Made by a program: the position numbers and the translations under genes. From Bacillota bacterium (lineage in GTDB: Bacteria > Bacillota > Clostridia > Christensenellales > Aristaeellaceae): 64,000 bases of DNA. Below the pieces are notes generated by a model, which was given only the letters and a program-made list of their open reading frames with translations, did no database searches and was not told the origin of the DNA. Numbering within the stretch: position 1 is the first letter of the stretch; each line of letters begins with the position of its first letter. Shown one piece after another: positions 33,578 through 41,891 of this stretch. The stretch is from contig JAEYOV010000076.1 in NCBI GenBank assembly GCA_023411395.1, positions 1 to 64,000 on the forward strand, given 5' to 3'.

Positions 33578-33590
33578 GATGCGAGCTTGC

Positions 33591-33620
33591 GCCGCCCGGT
33601 TATAAACCGGGCGGTATTTT
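33591..33620 (+). terminator. Rho-independent terminator
   Basis: CCGCCCGGTT and ACCGGGCGGT form a perfect 10-bp stem with loop ATAA followed by ATTTTGCTTTT. It is 14 bases after the zinc-ribbon gene. Confidence 0.8.
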
Positions 33621-33703
33621 GCTTTTGGCAAACCGGTGTGAGATGGCAGAGTCCTAGAAAACATGGTATACTGAATAAAGCGAGCTTATAAGGCGGTGAG
33701 CGC

Positions 33704-35032
33704 ATGGTCAGTTTGCCCCCCGGCGTGGCCCTTCTGATACAGGAATTGGAGGCGGCGGGTTTTGAAGCCTGGGCGGTGGGCGGCTGCGTGCGCGACAGCC
33801 TTTTGGGCCTTGTTCCCCATGACTGGGACGTATGCACCAACGCAAGGCCCGAGCAGACGCTTTGCGTATTTGCGGGGCGAAGGGTGATTGAAACGGGGAT
33901 CAAGCACGGCACCGTGACCGTGATGCTTGACAATCTGCCTTATGAAGTGACTACGTACCGCTCAGACGGCGCTTATACAGACAGCCGCCGCCCTGACAGC
34001 GTAGCTTTTGTGGCCAGCTTGAGGGAGGATTTGAGCCGCCGCGACTTCACGGTGAACGCCATGGCCTTTCACCCTCAAAAGGGGCTGCGCGACGATTTCG
34101 GCGGGGCGGAGGATTTGAAAAACAAAATCATCCGCTGCGTGGGCGATCCGGGCGCACGGTTTTCGGAAGACGCGCTTCGGATCATGCGGGCGCTGCGGTT
34201 TGCCGCAACCTATGGCTTTGGTCTTGAGGAAAAAACGGCGCGGGCCCTTCTTGACTTGAAAGAGCGCCTTCTTTTGATCGCCCCGGAGCGCATCCGGGAG
34301 GAATTGATGCGCCTGATAACGGGAGATTCAGCGGCATTTGTCCTGCGGAATTTTGCGCCGGTCCTTTATGTGGTCATGCCGGAGCTTGAGCCCATGCGCG
34401 GATTCCTGCAATACAGCCCCTATCATCACCTGGATCTATGGGAGCATACCCTGCAAGCCATGATGGCCGTGCCGGCGGAGCCCGTTCTTCGCCTGGCCAT
34501 GCTGCTGCATGACGCGGGCAAGCCGGGCTGCTTTTTAAGGGATGAAAAAGGCATCGGCCACTTTTACGGCCATTCGCAAAAAAGCCTTGCGCTGGCCGGG
34601 GAGATCATGAACCGGCTGCGATTTGATAACCAGACCCGTCAGGCCGTGGAAGAACTGGTGTTATATCATGACGCCGCCATCCCCGCCACAGAAAAAAACG
34701 TTCTCCGCTGGTTAAGCCGCATCGGGGAAAAACGGCTCCGGCAACTGATTACAGTCATGCGCGCGGACGCAGCCGCCCAGCACCCGGACAAGCGGGAGGC
34801 AAAGCTTCGCGATATCGCGGCGCTGGAGGGCTGCCTTCATGCCGTTTTGCAAAAAAGGCTCCCCTACCGGCTGAAAGATTTGGCCGTTACTGGAAACGAT
34901 CTCGCAGGTATAGGCATCCTTCCCGGCCCGGAGATGGGAAGGGTGTTAAAAACGCTTCTGGATCAGGTGATGGACGGCCAGCTTCCCAACGAAAGAAACA
35001 TGCTGCTAAAGGCTGCCCTGGAGATGCATTGA
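33704..35032 (+). CDS. cca: CCA tRNA nucleotidyltransferase with HD domain
   Basis: The 442-residue protein carries the class II CCA-adding layout. AWAVGGCVRDSLLG near 26 and PHDWDVCTNA near 41 hold the catalytic carboxylates; GTVTVMLD, LSRRDFTVNAMA and EDALRIMRALRFAATYGF follow. An HD domain is present near 250-310 (HHLDLWEHTLQA, MLLHDAGKPGC, FYGHSQKS). It completes or repairs tRNA 3' CCA ends. An extended -10 (TGGTATACT near 33664) is the likely promoter. The C-terminus IGILPGPEMGRVLKTLLDQVMDG is typical of the family. Confidence 0.93.
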   Translation: MVSLPPGVALLIQELEAAGFEAWAVGGCVRDSLLGLVPHDWDVCTNARPEQTLCVFAGRRVIETGIKHGTVTVMLDNLPYEVTTYRSDGAYTDSRRPDSVAFVASLREDLSRRDFTVNAMAFHPQKGLRDDFGGAEDLKNKIIRCVGDPGARFSEDALRIMRALRFAATYGFGLEEKTARALLDLKERLLLIAPERIREELMRLITGDSAAFVLRNFAPVLYVVMPELEPMRGFLQYSPYHHLDLWEHTLQAMMAVPAEPVLRLAMLLHDAGKPGCFLRDEKGIGHFYGHSQKSLALAGEIMNRLRFDNQTRQAVEELVLYHDAAIPATEKNVLRWLSRIGEKRLRQLITVMRADAAAQHPDKREAKLRDIAALEGCLHAVLQKRLPYRLKDLAVTGNDLAGIGILPGPEMGRVLKTLLDQVMDGQLPNERNMLLKAALEMH

Positions 35033-35186
35033 GGCGCGGTTGGCAGGCAAACCGCCAGCCCCGTGCCTTTTCGGCCGCTGCACAAGCACGAAAAATGCCC
35101 GGTTGTATTATTTTCCCATACAAGGCTAGTATAGGGCTGTTCCTTCCTTTGGCCAGCTTTTTCAAGAAGTATCATCCGTTTGTGTA

Positions 35187-35215
35187 TTGTGTTTGTAAGA
35201 AACATGTATTATAAT
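35187..35215 (+). promoter_or_regulatory. Sigma-A promoter for the iron-type ABC operon
   Basis: TTGTGT (35187-35192), 17-base spacer, TATAAT (35210-35215). The binding-protein ATG is about 60 bases downstream. No Fur box was recognised. Confidence 0.65.
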
Positions 35216-35277
35216 TGTAAGTAAACGGGAAGCAATATGCTTGCATCCCCGAATTTGGAAATCGGAGGCACACATCC

Positions 35278-36279
35278 ATGAAAAAACTCCTTTCCGCCCT
35301 TCTGGCAGCCATCCTGGTATTCGGCCTTGGCGCGACCGCCATGGCCGAAGGCGAACTGTTCATCGTCTCCCCCAACAGCGACGGCCTCCTGTCCATCATC
35401 CCTTTATTTGAAGCAAAAACCGGCATTAAGGTAACGGTGGAATCCCTTGGCACAGGCGATGCCATGAAGCGCATCGCCACGGAAGTGGAAAACCCCACGT
35501 TTGATCTCATGTACGGCGGCTCACTGGCCAACTATGTGGCCAACAAGGACCTGTTCCAGGATTACCTTTCCCCCGAAGACGGGAACCTGATGCCCGAATA
35601 TCAGAACAAGCTGGGCTATTGCACCAACTACACCATTGACGGTTCCGTGCTGCTGGTGAATACCGAGCTGCTGGCCGGGCTGGGCGTGGAAGTCAACGGC
35701 TATGCCGATCTTTTGCAGCCGGAGCTGAAAGCCAAAATCGTTACCGCCGATCCCACCGCTTCCTCCTCCGCCTTCTGCCAGCTCACCAACATGCTCCTGG
35801 CCATGGGCGGCTATGAGTCCGAAGAAGCCTGGACATATGTTGAAAACCTGTTCAAGAACATCAACGGCAAGGTGACAAGCTCCTCCAGCGCGGTATACAA
35901 GGGCGTGTACAACGGCGAATACGTTGTGGGCCTCACCTATGAAGACCCCTGCGTCACGTTCCTGAAAGACGGCGCCACCAACATCAAGATCGTCTATCCC
36001 GTGGAAGGCACTGTGTTCCTGCCCGCCCAGATCGGCATTGTAAAGAACGCCAAGAACCTGGAAAACGCCCAGGCATTTGTGGATTTTATGCTCAGCGAAG
36101 AAGCACAAATCTTCCTGGCCGAGAACACCACCAGCCGTCCCATCCGCCCCGTGGAAGCCGGCAACGAGTTCATGACGCCTCTTGCCGATATCCAGCTTAT
36201 CTTTGAAGATTCCGAGTATGTCACCAGCCATACCAAAGAGCTCAAGGAAAAGGTGCAGGATATCATGATGGGCATTTAA
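35278..36279 (+). CDS. ABC transporter substrate-binding protein, iron(III)/2-AEP type
   Basis: The 333-residue protein has a signal peptide (MKKLLSALLAAILVFGLGATAMAEG) and no lipobox. Its fold is the type 2 ferric-binding protein: LFIVSPNSDGLLSIIPLFEAKTG, ESLGTGDAMKRIATEVENP, FDLMYGGSLANYVANKDL, then the hinge DPTASSSAFCQL and VGLTYEDPCVTFLKDG. FbpA-like binding proteins bring Fe3+ or polyamine-like or phosphonate substrates; Tyr residues in YGGS and TYED would fit ferric ligands but are not conclusive. It heads the operon with ATPase and fused permease. Confidence 0.88.
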   Translation: MKKLLSALLAAILVFGLGATAMAEGELFIVSPNSDGLLSIIPLFEAKTGIKVTVESLGTGDAMKRIATEVENPTFDLMYGGSLANYVANKDLFQDYLSPEDGNLMPEYQNKLGYCTNYTIDGSVLLVNTELLAGLGVEVNGYADLLQPELKAKIVTADPTASSSAFCQLTNMLLAMGGYESEEAWTYVENLFKNINGKVTSSSSAVYKGVYNGEYVVGLTYEDPCVTFLKDGATNIKIVYPVEGTVFLPAQIGIVKNAKNLENAQAFVDFMLSEEAQIFLAENTTSRPIRPVEAGNEFMTPLADIQLIFEDSEYVTSHTKELKEKVQDIMMGI

Positions 36280-36302
36280 TCCCATCCCATATCGTTTCTC
36301 AT

Positions 36303-36334
36303 GGGCATGCCTGATGTCCTCACCAGGCATGCCC
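36303..36334 (+). promoter_or_regulatory. Intercistronic hairpin after the binding-protein gene
   Basis: GGGCATGCCTG (36303-36313) and CAGGCATGCCC (36324-36334) form a perfect 11-bp stem with no T run. Such hairpins after binding-protein genes of ABC operons stabilise the upstream message and give more binding protein than transporter; that role is inferred here. Confidence 0.7.
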
Positions 36335-36378
36335 CTTTCAAATTCATTTGGACTGCTATGAGTAAAGGAGCGTCGCCC

Positions 36379-37485
36379 TTGAGCGTATCCATCACATTTA
36401 CGGATGTTGTCAAAAAATACGGGGACAACATCATCATTCCGGACTTATCGCTTTCGGTACGGAAGGGAGAATTTTTTACGCTGCTGGGCCCTTCCGGCTG
36501 CGGCAAGACGACGCTGCTGCGCATGGTGGCAGGTTTCAACAGCATCGAAGGCGGTAAAATTGCCTTTGATGACCAGGTTATCAACGACATCCCTCCCGCC
36601 AGGCGCAACATCGGCATGGTATTCCAGAATTACGCAGTGTTCCCCCACATGACTGTGCGGCAGAATGTGGGCTTCGGCCTTACCAACAGAGGCCTTTCCA
36701 AGCAGGAGATCAAGCAGCGGGTGGACGCCATTCTGGAAACAGTGAAAATCACCGAGTTTGCCTCCCGCATGCCTGACCGGCTCTCCGGCGGACAGCAGCA
36801 GCGGGTGGCGCTGGCCCGGGCCGTCGTCATCCATCCCAACGTGCTTTTGATGGATGAGCCCCTTTCCAACCTGGATGCAAAGCTGCGTATTGAAATGCGC
36901 AACGCCATCAAGCTGATTCAAAAAGAGGTGGGCATCACCACCATCTATGTCACCCACGACCAGGAGGAGGCCATGGCCGTCTCCGACCGCATCGCGGTCA
37001 TGAGCCAGGGTGTCATACAGCAGGTGGGTACGCCCAAGGCCATCTATCAGCGTCCCGCCAACCTGTTTGTAGCAAACTTCATCGGCCGCAGCAACACCCT
37101 GGATGCGGAGCTTGCATTTCAAAATGGAAAACCGGCGCTTACCTTTGGCAATGGCTATTCCGTGCCATATGAAAACCTGCGGCCGGAAATTGCGGAACAG
37201 CAAAAGGTGAAGGTCTCTATCCGGCCTGAAGAATTTGTGCTGGAAGGCAGCGGCCTGGGCATCGGGGGAGAGATCATGAGCAGCGTGTTCCTGGGATTGA
37301 ACACGACCTATTTCGTGAGGCTCTTCAATGGCGAAACAGCGGAAATTGTTGAGGAAAGCTCCATATCCAGCATTCTGGAAAACGGAACCCGGGTGTTCCT
37401 GAGCTTAAAGCTGGACAAGATCAATGTTTTCAAGGAGGATGGCAAGGAAAGCCTCACCATGGGGGTGGTCAGCGATGCGCGCTAA
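36379..37485 (+). CDS. ABC transporter ATP-binding protein (FbpC/PotA type)
   Basis: TTG 36379 is the start because AAAGGAG lies eight bases upstream; the frame extends to 36301 through the intercistronic hairpin. The 368-residue protein has Walker A LLGPSGCGKTTLLRMVAGF near 38, the Q-loop VFQNYAVFPHM, the signature LSGGQQQRVALARA near 140, Walker B VLLMDEPLSNLDAKLR and the switch His in YVTHDQEEAMA. A C-terminal TOBE regulatory domain (about 285-360) follows, as in PotA/FbpC. It powers the fused permease encoded by the next gene, with which it overlaps by 11 bases. Confidence 0.93.
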   Translation: MSVSITFTDVVKKYGDNIIIPDLSLSVRKGEFFTLLGPSGCGKTTLLRMVAGFNSIEGGKIAFDDQVINDIPPARRNIGMVFQNYAVFPHMTVRQNVGFGLTNRGLSKQEIKQRVDAILETVKITEFASRMPDRLSGGQQQRVALARAVVIHPNVLLMDEPLSNLDAKLRIEMRNAIKLIQKEVGITTIYVTHDQEEAMAVSDRIAVMSQGVIQQVGTPKAIYQRPANLFVANFIGRSNTLDAELAFQNGKPALTFGNGYSVPYENLRPEIAEQQKVKVSIRPEEFVLEGSGLGIGGEIMSSVFLGLNTTYFVRLFNGETAEIVEESSISSILENGTRVFLSLKLDKINVFKEDGKESLTMGVVSDAR

Positions 37486-39127
37486 GACCGTCCGCTGGGA
37501 GGTGTGGCTGTTCATCTCCATTGGCGCCATGCTTCTGTATGCGCTGTTCCTGCTCTACCCCCTGTTTACACTCTTGTCCCAAAGTGTGATGGGCAAGGAG
37601 GGCGGCTTTTCCCTGGAGCATTTCCAGCGTATTTTTTCCAAAGCCTACTATTTGCGGGCCATGGGCAACAGCTTCAAGGTCACACTGTCGGTAACGCTGT
37701 TTTCCGTACTGCTGGCAACGCCCCTGGCCTACCTGATGGCTGTGTATCAGATCCGCGGCAAGGCCATGCTGGAAATCCTGGTGCTTGTATCCTCCATGTC
37801 GGCGCCCTTCATTGGCGCCTATTCCTGGATCATGCTCTTTGGCCGAAGCGGCTCGGTGACCACTTTTCTGTGGGACCTCCTGGGCTTCAGGCTGCCTGAT
37901 ATTTACGGCTTCCCCGGCATCGTGCTGGTGATGTCACTGCAATTGTACTCACTGGTGTACATGTTTGTATCAGGAGCATTCAAAAGCATGGACAATTCCC
38001 TGATTGAAGCCTCGGAATCCATGGGCTGCACCGGCGTACGCAAGATGCTCAAGGTTGTCCTGCCGCTTTTGATGCCAACGCTTCTGGCCGGAGCCCTGAT
38101 GGTGTTCATGCGCACCTTTGCCGACTACGGTACGCCGCGCCTCATTGGCGAAGGCTATATGACCCTGCCTGTGCTGGTGTACAATGAGTTCATGGGTGAG
38201 GTGGGCAGCAGCGACGGCCTGGCCGCCGCCATCTCCATTATAGCGGTTGTGATCACCACAGGCGTTTTCCTGTTTCAAAAGCTGGTGGTCAGCCGCAAAA
38301 AATTCTCCATGAGCGCGCTTCATCCCATCCAGCCCAAAAAACTGAAGGGCCTGGGCTTTGCCCTTGCCCACCTGTACTGCTATCTGATTGTGGCCATCGC
38401 CATGCTGCCACAGTTTTATGTTGTCTATTCCTCCTTCCGCAAAACCAGCGGCAAGCTGTTCGTTTCCGGCTTTTCCCTTCAAAGCTATGTGGATGCGTTC
38501 ACAACGGTTGGCCGGTCCATTATCAACACCTATGTGCTGGGCTTTATCTCCATCGCGGTGATTGTGGTGGTGGCCATCCTCATTGCCTATGTGGTGGTTC
38601 GCAGGCGCAGCGCTTTGAACAGCGTACTGGACGTGACCACCATGTTTCCGGAAACCGTGGCCGGGTCGATCCTTGGCATTGCGCTTTTGCTGGCTTTCAG
38701 CAAATCCCCCCTTCGCCTGAGCCAGACCGCCTTCATCATGATCCTGGCCTATACCATCCGCCGCCTGCCCTATACGGTGCGCTCCTCCTCCGCCATATTG
38801 CACCAGATCAGCCCATCCATTGAGGAGGCCGCCATCAGCCTGGGCGCTTCCAACATGAAGACGTTCTTCAAGGTCACCGTACCCATGATGCTCCCCGGCG
38901 TGATCTCCGGAGCCATCCTGAGCTGGATCATGATTATTACGGAGCTTTCCACCTCCATCATCCTCTACACCACCCGCACCAAGACCATGACGCTGGAGAT
39001 ATACTCACAAATCATCCGCGGCAACGATGGTATCGCCGCCGCCATCTCCTCCATATTGACCTTCTCCACCATCATCGCCCTGGCCGTGTTCTTCAAGGTC
39101 AGCGGCAAGAAAGAGATCACCTTGTAG
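37475..39127 (+). CDS. ABC transporter permease with two fused FbpB-type domains
   Basis: ATG 37475 overlaps the ATPase gene's end. The 550-residue protein has about twelve membrane helices in two BPD_transp_1 halves. The EAA loops that dock onto the ATPase are IEASESMGCTGVRKMLKVVLP (near 180) and IEEAAISLGASNMKTFFKVT (near 450), so both pseudo-subunits lie in one chain, as in FbpB/AfuB iron permeases. It is the last gene of the three-gene importer; a paired-hairpin repeat starts within four bases of its stop codon. Confidence 0.92.
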   Translation: MRAKTVRWEVWLFISIGAMLLYALFLLYPLFTLLSQSVMGKEGGFSLEHFQRIFSKAYYLRAMGNSFKVTLSVTLFSVLLATPLAYLMAVYQIRGKAMLEILVLVSSMSAPFIGAYSWIMLFGRSGSVTTFLWDLLGFRLPDIYGFPGIVLVMSLQLYSLVYMFVSGAFKSMDNSLIEASESMGCTGVRKMLKVVLPLLMPTLLAGALMVFMRTFADYGTPRLIGEGYMTLPVLVYNEFMGEVGSSDGLAAAISIIAVVITTGVFLFQKLVVSRKKFSMSALHPIQPKKLKGLGFALAHLYCYLIVAIAMLPQFYVVYSSFRKTSGKLFVSGFSLQSYVDAFTTVGRSIINTYVLGFISIAVIVVVAILIAYVVVRRRSALNSVLDVTTMFPETVAGSILGIALLLAFSKSPLRLSQTAFIMILAYTIRRLPYTVRSSSAILHQISPSIEEAAISLGASNMKTFFKVTVPMMLPGVISGAILSWIMIITELSTSIILYTTRTKTMTLEIYSQIIRGNDGIAAAISSILTFSTIIALAVFFKVSGKKEITL

Positions 39128-39175
39128 GGGCTCTGCCCCTACACCCCGCTCAAGGGATACATCCCTTGAGAATCC
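39124..39175 (+). repeat. Paired-hairpin 3'-end repeat, copy 3 (after permease)
   Basis: TAGGGGC/GCCCCTA, then CACCCCGCT, then CAAGGGAT/ATCCCTTG and AGAATCCCC. The first stem uses the stop codon of the permease gene. The arrangement matches the copies after polA, the peptide-type binding protein and serC. Confidence 0.8.
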
Positions 39176-39233
39176 CCATCTATATAGATAATCTGTTTAT
39201 ATAAGCGCGTTCCGAAGATAACAGGCACGTGAA

Positions 39234-39271
39234 AGCGCCCGTTTTCCGCGATTGGAAAACGGGCGCTTTTT
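39234..39271 (+). terminator. Strong Rho-independent terminator
   Basis: AGCGCCCGTTTTCC and GGAAAACGGGCGCT form a perfect 14-bp stem with a 6-base loop and a T run. It ends the ABC operon; its A-rich 5' flank may also help the convergent flavodoxin transcript end. Confidence 0.9.
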
Positions 39272-39281
39272 CATGGAACAC

Positions 39282-39761
39282 TTAGGCCATGCCGAACGCT
39301 TTCACGAAAGACTCCATCACATCCTGGCGAAGGTTCAAGGAATCTTTCACCTCGGCGCCCGATATCTTCTTGACGATGAATTTTTCAAAGGCCCCCATGT
39401 CGGAAACGTTGAAGCCTCCGCCCAGAACGCCCTGGGCGCAGGCCGCCTTGCGCAGTTCGGCAGGATAGGCTGCTTCCATTTGCTTTTGCGCCTGCTCCCC
39501 ATCCGCCATGCAGCACAGGAACAGCCCCAGCTTCTTCCGGGTCAGCTCGGCGCCATACTTGGCGGTGAAGGATTTCATCTGCTTGCGGGGCATGCCGGCG
39601 TACACAGATCCTCCCAGGATGACAGCATCGTACTTCGATAGATCGGGTATGCCATTCTTCAGATTCCACAGGTCCGCACCATCCGAAAGGCGCTTTTGCA
39701 GCTCCTTGGCGCATTTTTCCGTAATGCCATGCTTGGATGCGTATGTAATCAATGTAGCCAT
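39282..39761 (-). CDS. Flavodoxin-domain protein
   Basis: ATG 39761 has AAGGAGG seven bases upstream; an ATG two codons earlier is too close. The 159-residue protein starts MATLITYASKHGITEKCA, a flavodoxin FMN phosphate loop of the flavodoxin_5/HemG-like kind (T-Y-x-S-x-H-G-x-T). It continues with YDAVILGGSVYAGMPRKQMKSF near 46 and KLGLFLCCMADG near 80. No membrane helix or partner oxidase is fused. It follows an FMN-binding protein gene with two bases between, so both probably form a small flavin electron-transfer unit. The electron partners are unknown. Confidence 0.85.
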   Translation of the reverse strand: MATLITYASKHGITEKCAKELQKRLSDGADLWNLKNGIPDLSKYDAVILGGSVYAGMPRKQMKSFTAKYGAELTRKKLGLFLCCMADGEQAQKQMEAAYPAELRKAACAQGVLGGGFNVSDMGAFEKFIVKKISGAEVKDSLNLRQDVMESFVKAFGMA

Positions 39762-39763
39762 GT

Positions 39764-40159
39764 TCATTCCTCCTTGCTTGTAAGCGCGTTTTCAATGGAT
39801 TTCAAGTAAGCATTGCTGGTGACGGTGGCGCCTGCCACTGCATCCACCTGGGTTGATTGCGCCTTGATCACCCTTTGGAACAGTTCGGCGCTTACCTTTG
39901 CGTCATTGAACATTACGTCCTGAGAAAGAACGATATTCTCAATCCTCCCCCCTGCCACGGCAACCTTCACACGGTTCGTCCATCGTCCGCCATCATAGCC
40001 GCCCTCATATGTGCCGTCGGCAAGCCCAATGGCGGTGACCCCCGTCAGCACCGGCTGGCTGTTTGCGTCCAGCCCGCGGCCGATCAGCAGAAATAGTCCA
40101 GTAAAAATGAGCACCACGGCCGTGATGACAACCGTCACAATTTTTAGAAATTTCTTCAT
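39764..40159 (-). CDS. Membrane-anchored FMN-binding domain protein (RnfG/NqrC-like domain)
   Basis: The 131-residue protein has one N-terminal helix (IVTVVITAVVLIFTGLFLLI) and an extracytoplasmic FMN_bind domain (about 45-125) ending in VDAVAGATVTSNAYLKSIENAL. The Thr of the S/AGATxTS motif is the residue that carries covalent FMN in RnfG/NqrC; an ApbE flavin transferase would be needed and is not in the window. It is the first gene of the pair with flavodoxin, driven by the promoter at 40227-40254. Lone FMN_bind lipoprotein-like proteins are common in Clostridia. Confidence 0.85.
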   Translation of the reverse strand: MKKFLKIVTVVITAVVLIFTGLFLLIGRGLDANSQPVLTGVTAIGLADGTYEGGYDGGRWTNRVKVAVAGGRIENIVLSQDVMFNDAKVSAELFQRVIKAQSTQVDAVAGATVTSNAYLKSIENALTSKEE

Positions 40160-40226
40160 ATCCCCATCCTTCCCATCCTCAAGGCTCCTCTGTTAAATTT
40201 GTACACTTCGCCTTCAGACCGTAGCC

Positions 40227-40254
40227 ATTATATCGAAAATACAGTAACTGTCAA
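40227..40254 (-). promoter_or_regulatory. Sigma-A promoter for the FMN-binding/flavodoxin pair
   Basis: Minus-strand TTGACA (40254-40249) and TATAAT (40232-40227), both perfect consensus, with a 16-base spacer. Confidence 0.8.
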
Positions 40255-40417
40255 TAGTTTCAAGAAAGAATAGCCCTTTACCTTGTCCGTACAATCCGCC
40301 GGTTTGCCGCCCGCTTCTCAATGGATTTGCCCAATGGATGAAACCAGCCCTTGTAACGCATGCCAGATTGCGGGAATACAATGAATTGGCCCCCAACAAA
40401 AGGAAAGGAGAATCCGT

Positions 40418-40720
40418 TTGAAAAATACCGCGGGGGGAATGTACAGCAAAAGCTGCTGTACTCCCCAGGATGCCAATTTGCAAGGAATGCAAATGGATCA
40501 TTGCCCCTGCATTCCTCAAGAAACAACCATACAGTGCGTACAACTGGCAGCGTCGTATGTACCGTTTCAGAAATTCTGCGGAAACTGGCCTCCGCTCGGA
40601 TCCCTGATGGCCGGCACGATATTTGCCGAATTGTTCAGCCCTTATTGCAAAAGGGAATATGTTAACTTGGAACCGGAGATCACATGCCAGATGTGTCCGG
40701 CGGGGGGAGGCCGTTACTGA
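40418..40720 (+). CDS. cotJA: Spore coat protein CotJA
   Basis: TTG 40418 is preceded by GGAAAGGAG at seven bases. The 100-residue product has a Cys-rich N-terminus (SCCTPQDANLQGMQMDHCPC), then the CotJA core AASYVPFQKFCGNWPPLGSLMAGTIFAELFSPY, matching the L-A-x-A-Y-V-P-x-Q and G-T-x-F-x-E-L-x-x-P-Y pattern of the family. CotJA is a mother-cell sporulation protein of the inner coat. A sigma-E-like -10 (AATACAAT at 40375-40382) lies upstream, but its -35 is poor. The stop overlaps the cotJB start (TGATG). Confidence 0.85.
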   Translation: MKNTAGGMYSKSCCTPQDANLQGMQMDHCPCIPQETTIQCVQLAASYVPFQKFCGNWPPLGSLMAGTIFAELFSPYCKREYVNLEPEITCQMCPAGGGRY

Positions 40721-40998
40721 TGGACAGAGACGCTATATTGCGGGAATTGACGGCGCTGGACTTTATGCTGGTAGATCTTCAGCTTTTCCTGGATACACAT
40801 CCCGATGATACCGAGGCACTGAACCGGTATAATGCAATACTTGCACAAACAAAACCCTTGCGGGATCAGTATGAAAGCATTTGCGGGCCCCTGTACTCCT
40901 TCCGTTCCTTCAACTGTGGCCACTGGGAATGGTTCCGCGATCCCTGGCCGTGGCAATACAGCTTCAACGTAGACCTTCCGGGAGAGGAGTGCCGCTGA
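40720..40998 (+). CDS. cotJB: Spore coat protein CotJB
   Basis: The 92-residue product begins MDRDAILRELTALDFMLVDLQLFLDTHPDDTEAL, the standard CotJB helix pair, and continues NRYNAILAQTKPLRDQYESICGPL with a Trp-rich end (GHWEWFRDPWPWQYSFNVDLPGEECR) in which W-x-W-x-x-x-P-W-P-W is the family signature. The ATG shares its A with the cotJA stop and the next gene starts one base after its own stop. With CotJA and CotJC it forms a conserved sporulation operon, which is strong evidence that the host makes endospores. Confidence 0.93.
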   Translation: MDRDAILRELTALDFMLVDLQLFLDTHPDDTEALNRYNAILAQTKPLRDQYESICGPLYSFRSFNCGHWEWFRDPWPWQYSFNVDLPGEECR

Positions 40999-41595
40999 AT
41001 GTGGATATACGAAAAAAAGCTGGAATACCCGATTAAGATCAAAAATCCGGACCCTGCCATGGCCAAAGTAATCATTACCCAATACGGCGGACCGGACGGA
41101 GAACTGGCTGCATCGCTCCGGTATTTGAGCCAGCGCTTTTCCATGGTGACGCCTGAAGCGCGCGCCATCCTCAATGACATTGGCACGGAAGAGCTTGCTC
41201 ACCTGGAAATGATCGGAAGCATGGTAAAGCAGTTGACCAAGAACGCCAGCATCGAACAAATCAAAGCCGCCGGGCTGGACTCGTATTACGCGGATCATGA
41301 CAAGGGAATATATCCCGTAAGCGCAGCCGGCGTTCCTTTTACAGCTGCCTATATCGCGGTAAAGGGTGATCCAATAGCAGATCTCACGGAGGACATGGCT
41401 GCCGAGCAAAAGGCGCGGGCCACCTATGAATGGCTGATTAATCTGGCTGATGATCCAGACGTGATCGACCCGCTGAAGTTTCTTAGGGAACGCGAAGTTG
41501 TCCATTTCCAGCGTTTCGGAGAAGCGCTCCGCATCGTGCAGGATTTCTTGGAAAGCCGCAAAATATATCCCGTTGCGATGCCCGATTGCCATTGA
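40999..41595 (+). CDS. cotJC: Spore coat manganese-catalase-like protein CotJC
   Basis: The 198-residue protein matches the Mn-catalase family. GELAASLRYLSQRFSM near 35, ILNDIGTEELAHLEMIGSMV near 55 (E-E-x-x-H), a second DMAAEQKARATYEWLINLADD near 132 and FLREREVVHFQRFGEAL near 155 provide the Glu/His ligands of a dimanganese site. CotJC is shorter than full catalases, as usual. It is incorporated in the coat and may detoxify peroxide during sporulation. It starts directly after the CotJB stop; the operon terminator is at 41634-41670. Confidence 0.94.
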   Translation: MWIYEKKLEYPIKIKNPDPAMAKVIITQYGGPDGELAASLRYLSQRFSMVTPEARAILNDIGTEELAHLEMIGSMVKQLTKNASIEQIKAAGLDSYYADHDKGIYPVSAAGVPFTAAYIAVKGDPIADLTEDMAAEQKARATYEWLINLADDPDVIDPLKFLREREVVHFQRFGEALRIVQDFLESRKIYPVAMPDCH

Positions 41596-41606
41596 TCCAA
41601 AAAAGA

Positions 41607-41866
41607 GAGGGCCGGCATGCCGGCCCTCAGCGCATCAACAAAGTGACTTCGCCACTTTGTTGATTTTTTTCCCTCGCTGCACTGTAAAACCCTTCAGTTT
41701 TTACGGCCGTTTGCTCGGGCAAGGTAGGAACTTCTTCGAAATTCCTGCGAAAATCACCGCACATGTCGCTGATTTTCGATCGCAATTGGAGGGCTTCGGC
41801 CCTCCAATACCTCCCGGGGGTTGTTGATAGTCTGAGGGCCGGCATGCCGGCCCTCAGAGCATCAGG
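41607..41866. repeat. Hairpin array with a duplicated 22-bp palindrome
   Basis: A perfect palindrome beginning GAGGGCCGGCA and ending TGCCGGCCCTC occurs at 41607-41628 and again at about 41832-41855, each followed by AG-x-GCATCA. Between them lie the cotJ terminator and several further stems: AGGAA/TTCCT, GAAAATC/GATTTTC, and TTGGAGGG/CCCTCCAA. The stretch 41596-41891 contains no gene. It looks like a nested or decayed repetitive element between two transcription units. Confidence 0.75.
41634..41670 (+). terminator. Rho-independent terminator of cotJABC
   Basis: ATCAACAAAGTG and CACTTTGTTGAT form a perfect 12-bp stem with a 7-base loop followed by seven T. It is 38 bases after the cotJC stop. 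Confidence 0.9.
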
Positions 41867-41891
41867 AAAGTCAAGCTTCCCGGTACATATC

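Noticed and set aside
40375..40382. Sigma-E promoter for cotJABC
   Set aside because: The AATACAAT -10 is suggestive, but no acceptable -35 was found at the correct distance, so it is mentioned only in the cotJA entry.
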